This document shows positions 9,271 through 21,332 of a DNA stretch of 64,000 nt, piece by piece (positions within the stretch are counted from its first letter, which is position 1; the number at the start of each line of letters is the position of its first letter). Source of the DNA: Halomonas eurihalina (GTDB lineage Bacteria; Pseudomonadota; Gammaproteobacteria; Pseudomonadales; Halomonadaceae); assembly GCF_008274785.1 (NCBI RefSeq), contig NZ_VTPU01000017.1, positions 1-64,000 of the forward strand, given 5' to 3'. The notes beneath the pieces are model-generated. The model ran no database searches and was not told where the DNA came from. It was given only the letters and a program-made list of their open reading frames with translations. The translations under genes were made by a program, and so were the position numbers.

Positions 9271-9485
9271 GCATTCTCTATCTGCTAATTCCGCTGTCGC
9301 TCGTTCTGTTCGGCCTGGCCGTCTGGGCCTTTTTCTGGGCGGTGAACAACGACCAGTTCGACGACCTGGAAGGACCCGCCTACCGCATCCTGTTCGACGA
9401 GGATGACCCGCCCTCACCACGCCCTATGCGCCGACAGCAGGACGATGCCTCCACGCCTTTTCATGACCGGGAGAATGGCACATGA
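9267..9485 (+). CDS. ccoS: cbb3-type cytochrome oxidase assembly protein CcoS
   Basis: 72-residue protein with one N-terminal transmembrane helix, then the family signature WAFFWAVNNDQFDDLEGPAY and a short polar tail. In the family it is required for cofactor (heme and copper) insertion into CcoN. The ATGA overlap with ccoI and a four-base overlap with the next gene place all three in one translationally coupled block. Confidence 0.95.
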   Translation: MSILYLLIPLSLVLFGLAVWAFFWAVNNDQFDDLEGPAYRILFDEDDPPSPRPMRRQQDDASTPFHDRENGT

Positions 9486-10270
9486 ATCCGACCGGACTGG
9501 AACTCCCGCCCCTGGCGGCCGCCTTCGTCTTCGGCCTGCTGGGCGGCGCTCACTGCATCGGCATGTGCGGCGGCATCATGAGCGCCCTGACGTTTGCCGT
9601 GCCCCCCAGCATGCGCCAGCCAACGCGCCTGGCCGGCCTGCTGCTGGGCTACAACCTGGGCCGTATCACCAGCTACATGTGTGCCGGCGGCCTGATTGCC
9701 CTGCTCGGCACCATGATCGAGATCGCACCTGGCGCCCGTCTGGCGCTCCAGGTGCTGGCCGCCGTGATGCTGATCCTGATGGCGCTGTACATTGCCAACT
9801 GGTGGAAAGGCTTGCTGCGCCTCGAAGCCCTCGGGCGACATCTGTGGCGCCACCTGGAGCCCATGGGCAGGCGCTTGATGCCGGTGGTGACACTGCCCCA
9901 GGCCGTGGCGCTGGGTGCCGTATGGGGCTGGCTTCCCTGCGGCCTCGTCTACTCGATGCTGGCCTGGAGCCTGGCGACTGCCGATCCCGTCCAGGGCATC
10001 CTGCTGATGGGCGCCTTCGGCCTGGGCACCCTGCCGGCCCTGCTGGCGACCGGTCTGGTCGCCCGTCAGGTGGGGGCACTGATCCGCCATCCCGCCACCC
10101 GCACCCTGGCGGCACTGGCCATCATCGCCTTCGCCCTATGGCAACTCTGGGGAGTACTGTCCATGGGCACGATGGATCACGACCATATGAACCACGACCA
10201 TATGACCCATGATCAGATGGATCATGGCCAAATGGAACATGACCCGATGGACGGGCATGCGGGGCACTAA
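9482..10270 (+). CDS. SafE/TauE-like membrane protein with His/Met-rich tail
   Basis: 262-residue protein of the sulfite exporter TauE/SafE (YtfI-like) family found with ccoS in many cbb3 loci. About six transmembrane helices; the first contains LLGGAHCIGMCGGIMSAL and a later one WGWLPCGLVYSML, both with conserved Cys or His that could bind metal. The last 35 or so residues contain five pentapeptide units of the pattern xHxxM, rich in His, Met and Asp. Context and tail suggest a role in copper handling for the oxidase rather than sulfite export; this is inference. Last gene of the cco block. Confidence 0.85.
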   Translation: MNPTGLELPPLAAAFVFGLLGGAHCIGMCGGIMSALTFAVPPSMRQPTRLAGLLLGYNLGRITSYMCAGGLIALLGTMIEIAPGARLALQVLAAVMLILMALYIANWWKGLLRLEALGRHLWRHLEPMGRRLMPVVTLPQAVALGAVWGWLPCGLVYSMLAWSLATADPVQGILLMGAFGLGTLPALLATGLVARQVGALIRHPATRTLAALAIIAFALWQLWGVLSMGTMDHDHMNHDHMTHDQMDHGQMEHDPMDGHAGH

Positions 10271-10273
10271 CGA

Positions 10274-10347
10274 AAGAGGGAAGAGGGAAGAGGGAAGAGG
10301 GAAGAGGGAAGAGGGAAGAGGGAAGAGGGAAGAGGGAAGAGGGAAGA
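10274..10347. repeat. Heptanucleotide tandem array (AAGAGGG)x10
   Basis: Ten uninterrupted copies of AAGAGGG plus AAGA begin 3 bp after the stop codon of the SafE-like gene. The last AAGAGGGAAGAC (10337-10348) has a perfect inverted copy GTCTTCCCTCTT at 10381-10392. The array lies at the convergent 3' junction with ttcA. A seven-base unit is prone to slippage, so copy number probably varies between strains. Confidence 0.95.
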
Positions 10348-10380
10348 CAGGCTAGCCCCAGGGGTTGGGGCGTCAAGGGG

Positions 10381-10444
10381 GTCTTCCCTCTTAAAGGCGC
10401 GCAGCGCCGTTCTTCTCTCTTCCAGCGGCATTAGCCGCGTTCTT
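10381..10444. repeat. Two-hairpin intergenic repeat, copy A
   Basis: After GTCTTCCCTCTT come a hairpin GGCGC-gca-GCGCC (10396-10408), a pyrimidine-rich TTCTTCTCTCTTCCA linker, and a second hairpin GCGGC-atta-GCCGC (10425-10438) followed by GTTCTT. The same architecture and much of the same sequence recur at 27515-27575. Both copies sit between convergent genes. It looks like a REP/BIME-like family and may double as a transcript end for ttcA and the SafE gene. Confidence 0.75.
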
Positions 10445-10452
10445 GGGGGTTC

Positions 10453-11349
<897 letters not shown>

Positions 11350-11430
11350 GGTCACGGCGCTGCCAGGGCATCTACGGAATTCGGGGGCGCCTATCCTACC
11401 ACCCCGACCGACACAGGCGAAGCGCCCGGC

Positions 11431-12057
11431 TCAGCTACTGCGTCGCCGTGCGGTGTCATCGCGGACCAGGCGCAGGTACATCAAGGCGGTGGTCACCGCG
11501 TCGCCCAGCGCGCTGTGGCGACCCATCACCGGCACGTCGAGCCGTTCGGCGGCCTCTTCGAAACGCGGCCGCCCCTCGAGTTGAGGATGACGATAGCGCT
11601 GGCGCCGCTGGTAGAGCGGTGCCACGTCAACAGCGGCATTGGGCAGGTCGAAGCCGAAACGTGGCCGCAAGCCTCGGTTCAGCAGGGCCAGTTCGTCTTC
11701 CAGGTGCCACCCCACCAGGGGCCGATTACCGACGAAATCCAGGAATCGTTCCAGGGCGTCGTCCAGGGGGTCGCCATCATCCAGGTCGATACCACGCAGC
11801 CCGTGCCGACAAACGGTTTCTTGCGTGAGTCCAGCCGGTCGCCGCACATGCAGATCGAGCGACTCGCTGGTCAAGACCCGATCCCCGCTCAATCGCACGG
11901 CGGCAATGGCTATCGGCTCGCCATGACGGTCGGCCGGTTCGGTGGCGCGACAGGCCACGGCGGCCATTTCATCGCCGGTATAGGGCTGGAAGAGCCAGCC
12001 GTATCGGCTATCGGCATAACGCCGCCGATCGGCCGCTCGTCGCAAGGCCTTGAACAT
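11431..12057 (-). CDS. DnaQ-like (exonuclease-fold) protein with altered active site
   Basis: 208-residue protein resembling the DEDDh 3'-5' exonuclease domain that accompanies DUF294 proteins in other gammaproteobacteria. The C-terminal Exo III motif HSALGDA (H181, D186) is intact. The expected Exo I DxE appears as C36-R-A38, and the Exo II region GWHLEDELALL (116-126) has Glu where Asp is usual. The start at 12057 follows GGGAGGAAAACATC, a strong ribosome site; the frame is open 15 codons further upstream. It lies 54 bp downstream of the DUF294 gene on the same strand, so the two are probably co-transcribed. Catalytic activity is doubtful. Confidence 0.75.
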   Translation of the reverse strand: MFKALRRAADRRRYADSRYGWLFQPYTGDEMAAVACRATEPADRHGEPIAIAAVRLSGDRVLTSESLDLHVRRPAGLTQETVCRHGLRGIDLDDGDPLDDALERFLDFVGNRPLVGWHLEDELALLNRGLRPRFGFDLPNAAVDVAPLYQRRQRYRHPQLEGRPRFEEAAERLDVPVMGRHSALGDAVTTALMYLRLVRDDTARRRSS

Positions 12058-12111
12058 GATGTTTTCCTCCCTGTCGATCCCGATTCCCTGCCGGGCCGTC
12101 ATGATTGCTCT

Positions 12112-13926
12112 TCAGGCATATTCCAGGTGATAGCGATGGGTCAGCCGCTGCTTGAAGTCCTTGACGATGTGCAGCGCTTCGCGCAACAGATCACGTTCCA
12201 GCGACGACAGCTCCTGCACCACCACACGGTCCGGCTCGCCTTCCTTGCCATCGAGGCGTTCGAGCTGCTGTTTCAGGCGCAGCTCGGTGAACAGTGACAG
12301 CGCTTCGCCCAGGTCCTCGGCGAAACGGGCTTCCAGTCGACCATCGGCCACCAGGGCATCGAGTCGCTCCAGCGTCGAGGTCACCGTGATGTTGCGCTCC
12401 AGGGCCATGACCCTGACACCGTGCACGACCGGGAAGATTCCGCCCTTCTTGATGTCGATGCCGTGCTGAGGCTTCTTCAACGAGCCGAACAGTGTCAGCG
12501 GCGTCGAAAAGCGCAGCACCGGGCGTGCGAAGTGCGACAGCAGGATTTCGTCCCCGGCGCAACGCTCGAAGAGCGCGTCTCGCAGACGTGCGAGCAATGC
12601 CGGATTGCCTGCCATGGCCTGGGCATCGAGCAGGATGGCCAGGTTCATCAGCGAGTCCGCATCGCTGCGTCGCGCCCAGGTCTCGATACGCTCTCGCCAC
12701 TGGGTCTCACCGCCGATCCATTGCGGATTGGACACCATGATGCCGCCGGGACAGGGCGGGTAACCGAGTTCGAGCAACGCATCACTGAAGGCGCGCATGC
12801 GGGTCTCACGCTCCGGCCAGGCCAGGTCGTCCTCCAGGATCAGGCCATTGTCCTGATCGGTCTTGAGTACCTGTTCTCCGCGCCCCTCGCTACCCATGAC
12901 CATCAGGCAGCTCGCACCGTGATAGCGCTCGTCGACGAGCAAGTCCCATGTCTTGCCGATGATGCGTCCGTTCAATGCCGCCAGCAGGCCCATGACGAAA
13001 CGGGGCTTGGCGCCCTGGGCCATCAACCCCCTCACCAGGTCGGGCATCAAGCGGCTGGCCTCCGACAGCGATGCCAGATCATCGGCCTGCTCCACGCGCA
13101 GGCTGACCACGTGGCTGCGGCTGGAGAAATGACTGAGCGCATCGGTCAACTCCACGACGCCCACGGGAGTGGCATCTTCCATGACCACGATCCGCTCGAC
13201 ACGGTGACGGGTCATCGCCACCAGCGCCTCGAACAGGTATTGATCCGGACGTGCCGTGACCAGCGCGAAGTTGGCAATGGAACGCACCGGCGCGTTCTGC
13301 GGCCACTTCTCCAGTACCAGGGCGTTGAGCAGATCGGTCTTGGTCACCATCCCCGCACCGCTCTCGCCCTCGACCAGCAAGCTATCGACATGCTGCGCAT
13401 CCAGCGTGGCCACCGCCTCGGTGATAGTGGCCGTCCTCGCCAGGAGATGCGGCCGGCGCATGCATTCCCGCGTCCGCGCCAGCATGGCGCCGGCCATGGC
13501 AGTACCGCCCGAGGCTCGCTGGGCAGCCAGCAAGCGCGTCTTGTGCGCCAGGTTGCGTCGAAAGCTTTCGGCGAAGGCCGAATAGTCATCGCACAACGCC
13601 AAAAACTCCCCCCTGGGCAACAGATAACACAGGGTCTCCTGCTCGGCGCAGAAACGATATCGGCTCTGCCCGTGCAGGATGCTGATGGCCCCGAACAGAT
13701 CACCAGCGGTGTAGTGGCCGATGCGCTCCGGTTCACCGGGCTGGGTGACATCCAGCTCGGCGACCTCGCCCTTGTGGATCAAGAAGACGTTCTCGCCTGC
13801 CTGGCCGGCCTCGAGAATGATCTCACCCCGGCCGAAATAGACCAGATCGAGGCTGCCGCTCACCCGAGCTCGCCCGGCATCATCGAGCAGGCTGAACGGC
13901 AGTTGAGAAAGATCAACATCGACCAT
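12112..13926 (-). CDS. cNMP-binding/CBS/DUF294 nucleotidyltransferase-like protein
   Basis: 604-residue multidomain cytoplasmic protein. Residues about 15-130 form a cyclic-nucleotide-binding barrel (GDLFGAISILHGQSRYRF). About 145-270 are a pair of CBS domains. About 300-440 are a DUF294 nucleotidyltransferase-like domain with MGSEGRGEQ followed by a DQDNGLI acidic pair. The rest is the DUF294 C-terminal helical domain. The GlnD-like GS...DxD signature is present, so nucleotidyl transfer is possible, but no substrate is known for the family. It is commonly found beside acetate symporter genes and CrbS/R. Transcribed divergently from the DUF4212/symporter pair. Confidence 0.88.
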   Translation of the reverse strand: MVDVDLSQLPFSLLDDAGRARVSGSLDLVYFGRGEIILEAGQAGENVFLIHKGEVAELDVTQPGEPERIGHYTAGDLFGAISILHGQSRYRFCAEQETLCYLLPRGEFLALCDDYSAFAESFRRNLAHKTRLLAAQRASGGTAMAGAMLARTRECMRRPHLLARTATITEAVATLDAQHVDSLLVEGESGAGMVTKTDLLNALVLEKWPQNAPVRSIANFALVTARPDQYLFEALVAMTRHRVERIVVMEDATPVGVVELTDALSHFSSRSHVVSLRVEQADDLASLSEASRLMPDLVRGLMAQGAKPRFVMGLLAALNGRIIGKTWDLLVDERYHGASCLMVMGSEGRGEQVLKTDQDNGLILEDDLAWPERETRMRAFSDALLELGYPPCPGGIMVSNPQWIGGETQWRERIETWARRSDADSLMNLAILLDAQAMAGNPALLARLRDALFERCAGDEILLSHFARPVLRFSTPLTLFGSLKKPQHGIDIKKGGIFPVVHGVRVMALERNITVTSTLERLDALVADGRLEARFAEDLGEALSLFTELRLKQQLERLDGKEGEPDRVVVQELSSLERDLLREALHIVKDFKQRLTHRYHLEYA

Positions 13927-14075
13927 GACAAGAGCCTCGCGGCGTGATCATCACCCGTCGCCTTTTCAGGGTGTTCATCGGAAAAGCGGGATCATTCATT
14001 CAGCATGGCGCGAAAGCTCCCACCCGACGGGTTCTTGGAATCAGACTAGCAAAGCCCAGGCCATGGCAAGAATCC

Positions 14076-14091
14076 ATACCATGGTTCTATA
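14076..14091. promoter_or_regulatory. Candidate regulator site 1 (ATACCATGGT core)
   Basis: ATACCATGGTTCTATA matches the site at 14190-14205 in 14 of 16 positions and contains the palindrome ACCATGGT. It lies 150 bp upstream of the DUF294 start. CrbR, encoded in this window, is the most natural candidate binder because the region controls acetate genes; this is inference. Confidence 0.45.
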
Positions 14092-14189
14092 TGCCGAAGT
14101 CGTAAGAGCATGACGTCTAATCACAACGGCGTAATACTATCGTTCCATGCTGCGCGGCCCTCTTTAACCTCAAAGCCTTTCTTGCCGCT

Positions 14190-14205
14190 ATACCATGGTC
14201 CCATA
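14190..14205. promoter_or_regulatory. Candidate regulator site 2 (ATACCATGGT core)
   Basis: ATACCATGGTCCCATA is the second copy of the repeated site, 114 bp from the first and 235 bp upstream of the DUF4212 gene. A weaker match (ATACCA, then GTC) occurs upstream of acs at 26090-26105 in the orientation of acs. Confidence 0.45.
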
Positions 14206-14439
14206 TCGACTTAAGGAGTATATCCAAAAAATCTTCAATAACGACATAATCCATTGATTAAAAAAAGATAAAGACAAACAACCTTATATCTTAATGGCCA
14301 TTGATACCAAAGTATGGGCTTTCTTTTTTTACATTATTGACCAGCATTACCCATGATTCCGTGGCGGGAGACTCAGTCTCATCGCCACGCCCGATGGGTG
14401 CAACTTTCCGACCTCGACAACAAAACGGAGAGCATGACA

Positions 14440-14700
14440 ATGGCAGACAAGAAATCCAATGCCGAAGCCTACTGGGCGGCCAATATACGACTGATAGCAG
14501 GATGTCTGGTCGTCTGGGCCCTGGTGTCCTATGGCTGCGCCATCCTGCTGAGGCCGCTGTTGGCCAGCATCCCGATCGGCGGTACCGACCTAGGGTTCTG
14601 GTTTGCCCAGCAGGGTTCGATACTGACCTTCATCGGCATCATCTTCTTCTATGTCTGGAAGATGAACCGGCTGGATAAACAGTTCGGGCTCGAGGAGTAA
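14440..14700 (+). CDS. DUF4212 family small subunit of sodium/substrate symporter
   Basis: 86-residue protein with two transmembrane helices (about residues 16-37 and 51-70) and the family sequences AYWAANIRLI and WFAQQGSI. DUF4212 proteins are encoded directly upstream of VC_2705-type sodium:solute symporters and are presumed accessory subunits. The frame is open to 14353, but GGAGAG lies 8-9 bp before the ATG at 14440; the ATG at 14434 is too close to it. Stop and symporter start are four bases apart. Confidence 0.9.
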   Translation: MADKKSNAEAYWAANIRLIAGCLVVWALVSYGCAILLRPLLASIPIGGTDLGFWFAQQGSILTFIGIIFFYVWKMNRLDKQFGLEE

Positions 14701-14704
14701 CCCA

Positions 14705-16498
14705 ATGAGTCAATTCGCTATCAACATCCTCTTCGTGGGTGCCTCCTTCGCCCTGTACATCGGCATTGCCATCTGGGCCAAGGTCGGCTCGACCAAGGAC
14801 TTCTATGTTGCCGGTGGCGGCATTCACCCGATCACCAACGGCATGGCCATCGGGGCCGACTGGATGTCGGCGGCCTCCTTCATTTCCATGGCCGGCCTGA
14901 TCGCCGCCGGCGGCTATGCCAACTCAACCTTCCTGATGGGTTGGACCGGCGGCTATGTACTGCTGGCGACCCTGCTGGCGCCCTATCTGCGAAAATTCGG
15001 CAAGTTCACCGTCCCGGAATTCATCGGCGACCGCTTCTACAGCAAACCCGCACGCATGGTCGCGGTGATCTGTCTGATCGTCGCCTCGGTGACCTACGTC
15101 ATCGGCCAGATGGCAGGTGCCGGCGTAGCCTTCTCGCGTTTTCTCGAGGTGGACGCCACCACCGGGCTGATAATTGCCGCCGTGGTAATCTTCTTCTACT
15201 CGGTATTGGGGGGCATGAAGGGCATCACCTACACCCAGGTGGCCCAGTACATCGTGCTGATCATCGCCTATACCATTCCGGCGATCTTCATCTCGCTGGA
15301 ACTGACTGACAATCCCATTCCGCCACTCGGGCTGTTCTCCACCCATAGCGAATCCGGCGTACCGCTGCTGGCCAAGCTCAATGAAGTGGTTACCGCCCTG
15401 GGCTTCAACGAGTACACAGCGGACGTGGACAACAAGCTCAACATGGTGCTGTTCACCCTCTCGCTGATGATCGGTACCGCCGGCCTGCCCCACGTCATCA
15501 TCCGCTTCTTCACGGTTCCCAAGGTGGCGGATGCCCGCTGGTCAGCCGGCTGGGCCCTGGTGTTCATCGCCCTGCTCTACCTGACGGCTCCCGCCGTGGC
15601 CTCCATGGCGCGCCTCAACATCGCCACCACGGTCTATCCCGAGATGGCCAGCCAGGTCGAGGACGTCGAGCAGGCCACCGCCAATCCGATTCTCTACGAG
15701 GATCGTCCCAACTGGATCCGCACCTGGGAGGAAACCGGACTGATCCAGTACGAAGACAAGAACGGCGACGGCCGCATCCAGCTCTACAACGACAGCGACT
15801 CCTTCGCGTCGACCGCCGAGCAGCGCGGCTGGGAAGGCAACGAGCTCAGCGTCAACAACGACATCCTGGTGCTGGCCAACCCGGAGATTGCCAACCTGCC
15901 CGGCTGGGTCATCGGCCTGATCGCCGCTGGCGGGCTTGCCGCGGCACTCTCCACCGCCGCCGGTCTGCTGCTGGCCATCTCTTCGGCAATCAGTCATGAC
16001 CTGATCAAAGGGGCAATCAACCCACGCATCACCGAGAAAGGCGAGCTGCTGGCGGCTCGGATATCGATGTCCGTCGCCATCATTGTGGCCACTTATCTGG
16101 GGGCCAATCCTCCGGGCTTCGCGGCACAGGTCGTGGCACTGGCCTTCGGCATCGCCGCCGCCTCGCTGTTCCCGGCACTGATGATGGGGATCTTCTCCAA
16201 GCGGGTGAACAATACAGGCGCCATCACCGGCATGCTGACCGGCCTGATCTTCACCCTGGTGTACATCTTCATCTACAAGGGTTGGTTCTTCATTCCCGGT
16301 ACCAACAACCTGCCGGATACGGCGGAGCACTGGGTGCTGGGCATCTCGCCGCTCTCCATCGGAGCCGTGGGCGCCATCATCAACTTCGCGATGGCCTTCA
16401 CCATCTCCCGGATGACGGCCGAGCCGCCCCAGGAGATCCAGGATCTCGTCGAAAGCGTTCGCTATCCCAAGGGCGCTGGCACTGCCACCGGCCACTAG
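14705..16498 (+). CDS. Sodium:solute symporter (VC_2705 subfamily, probable acetate/short-chain monocarboxylate uptake)
   Basis: 597-residue SSS-family permease with about thirteen transmembrane helices. The N-terminal segment FYVAGGGIHPITNGMAIGADWMSAASF and GRLAAALSTAAGLLLAIS-like helix are typical of ActP and relatives. Between helices, residues about 305-385 form a polar insertion that contains an EF-hand-like loop, DKNGDGRIQLYN, at residues 351-362. A GAGGAG site precedes the ATG. The neighbouring CrbS/CrbR and Acs genes point to acetate as substrate, but the subfamily is distinct from E. coli ActP and other monocarboxylates are possible. Confidence 0.88.
   Translation: MSQFAINILFVGASFALYIGIAIWAKVGSTKDFYVAGGGIHPITNGMAIGADWMSAASFISMAGLIAAGGYANSTFLMGWTGGYVLLATLLAPYLRKFGKFTVPEFIGDRFYSKPARMVAVICLIVASVTYVIGQMAGAGVAFSRFLEVDATTGLIIAAVVIFFYSVLGGMKGITYTQVAQYIVLIIAYTIPAIFISLELTDNPIPPLGLFSTHSESGVPLLAKLNEVVTALGFNEYTADVDNKLNMVLFTLSLMIGTAGLPHVIIRFFTVPKVADARWSAGWALVFIALLYLTAPAVASMARLNIATTVYPEMASQVEDVEQATANPILYEDRPNWIRTWEETGLIQYEDKNGDGRIQLYNDSDSFASTAEQRGWEGNELSVNNDILVLANPEIANLPGWVIGLIAAGGLAAALSTAAGLLLAISSAISHDLIKGAINPRITEKGELLAARISMSVAIIVATYLGANPPGFAAQVVALAFGIAAASLFPALMMGIFSKRVNNTGAITGMLTGLIFTLVYIFIYKGWFFIPGTNNLPDTAEHWVLGISPLSIGAVGAIINFAMAFTISRMTAEPPQEIQDLVESVRYPKGAGTATGH
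15755..15790 (+). other. EF-hand-like loop inside the symporter
   Basis: The codons for DKNGDGRIQLYN give Asp, Asn and Asp at loop positions 1, 3 and 5, Gly at 6 and Ile at 8, as in calcium-binding EF loops. Position 12 is Asn instead of Glu or Asp. It lies in a hydrophilic insertion between transmembrane helices. Confidence 0.5.
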
Positions 16499-16592
16499 GC
16501 CATAATCCCACCTCGGCGTCGTCCACGGCGCCGATCACAATCCTTGCATCGGGCTTCCTTCGGGAAGCCCGATGACCGTCAGGAAGGCCTAC

Positions 16593-17108
16593 ATGATTTG
16601 GCATTTGATCGCGGCGATCTTCGCCGGCCTCGGCGCGGCGGGCATCGGACTACTATTGCGCACCCTGAGCGGCAAGCGGCTACCGCGCTGGGTCGTTCCG
16701 GTATGTGCCGGCCTCGGCATGCTCGGCTACCAGGTGCAGCATGAATACGGCTGGTTCGAGCACAAGCGGCAACAACTTCCCGACTCGGCAAAAGTCGTCG
16801 CCACCACCCAGGAACCGGCCCTCTGGCGCCCCTGGACCTACCTGCTGCCGATGACCACGGCCTTCACGGTGGTGGATCGTGACGACCGGATCGTCACGAC
16901 GGCGGACGGACAGCGATTGGTGGAATTCATTCTCTACCGCTTCACCTCCGGCGCCTCCGAGCGCGTGGTCCATCAGACCCAGCTTTTGAACTGCGACAGC
17001 CGCGAACTGGTCCCGCTCAGCGAGGAGCAACGCCAGCCGCAGACCGACGAGCTGCGCCGCCTGACGGACTCGGATCCGCTCTACCGGGAGATCTGCCAAG
17101 CGAATTGA
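16593..17108 (+). CDS. Uncharacterised membrane-anchored protein
   Basis: 171-residue protein I do not recognise. Residues 3-22 are a transmembrane helix (IWHLIAAIFAGLGAAGIGLLL) and about 29-45 a second hydrophobic segment. The rest is a soluble domain with a motif LLNCDSRELVPLS near the C-terminus. AGGAAGG lies 5 bp before the ATG at 16593, which decides this start over one seven codons upstream. It sits in the same direction between the symporter and the CrbS-type kinase, 94 bp after the former, so a role linked to acetate transport or signalling is possible but unproven. Confidence 0.7.
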   Translation: MIWHLIAAIFAGLGAAGIGLLLRTLSGKRLPRWVVPVCAGLGMLGYQVQHEYGWFEHKRQQLPDSAKVVATTQEPALWRPWTYLLPMTTAFTVVDRDDRIVTTADGQRLVEFILYRFTSGASERVVHQTQLLNCDSRELVPLSEEQRQPQTDELRRLTDSDPLYREICQAN

Positions 17109-17198
17109 GGGGCGCCCATGAGTCGCTCTCTCGCCCGTTTTCCCGTTGCCATGCCTCCCCTGCGACTCGCTCCCCCATGTCGACCGTCAACAGGGGCG

Positions 17199-17225
17199 TT
17201 TGACCGCCCGCCAGGCTGCTAGAAT
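17199..17225 (+). promoter_or_regulatory. Possible promoter of the CrbS-type kinase gene
   Basis: TTTGAC (17199-17204) and TAGAAT (17220-17225) are 15 bp apart just before the kinase gene. The -10 box is good, but the spacing is short and the -35 match partial. Confidence 0.35.
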
Positions 17226-17251
17226 AGCCGCATCACGTAAGGGAGATGCGC

Positions 17252-21193
<3,942 letters not shown>

Positions 21194-21316
21194 CACTCCG
21201 CGCGGGGCGACGAGGATCGCTCGTCCCGCGCCCCTCTCGATAGGCAGCGACAATCACGAGTACGGGAAATCGCTATTGGTCAACGTGGCGACCATGGATT
21301 AACCTATAGACCAGTT

Positions 21317-21332
21317 ATTAACCATGGTTAAT
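21317..21332. promoter_or_regulatory. 16-bp perfect palindrome at the mntH start (candidate MntR operator)
   Basis: ATTAACCATGGTTAAT is a perfect 16-bp palindrome that overlaps the first two bases of the ATG at 21331. A partial relative, ACCATGGATTAACC, begins about 30 bp upstream. A site this close to a manganese transporter gene followed by mntR is a natural MntR operator candidate. Its ACCATGGT core is shared with the two sites at 14076 and 14190, so a different regulator is not excluded. Confidence 0.5.

Larger units (their letters stand above)
13927..14439. other. Long divergent control region of the acetate block
   Basis: A 513-bp AT-rich region between the DUF294 gene (minus) and the DUF4212 gene (plus). 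It contains two nearly identical 16-bp sites (14076-14091 and 14190-14205, annotated separately) and several A/T tracts, but no ORF with recognisable features and no clear RNA gene. Individual promoter boxes could not be assigned with confidence. Confidence 0.6.

Noticed and set aside
10274..10347. Possible CRISPR array
   Set aside because: The 7-bp units are contiguous with no spacers, and no cas gene is present.
10122..10376. Minus-strand frame encoding repeated LPSSLFP units
   Set aside because: It is only the translation of the (AAGAGGG)n tandem repeat and runs into the SafE-like gene.
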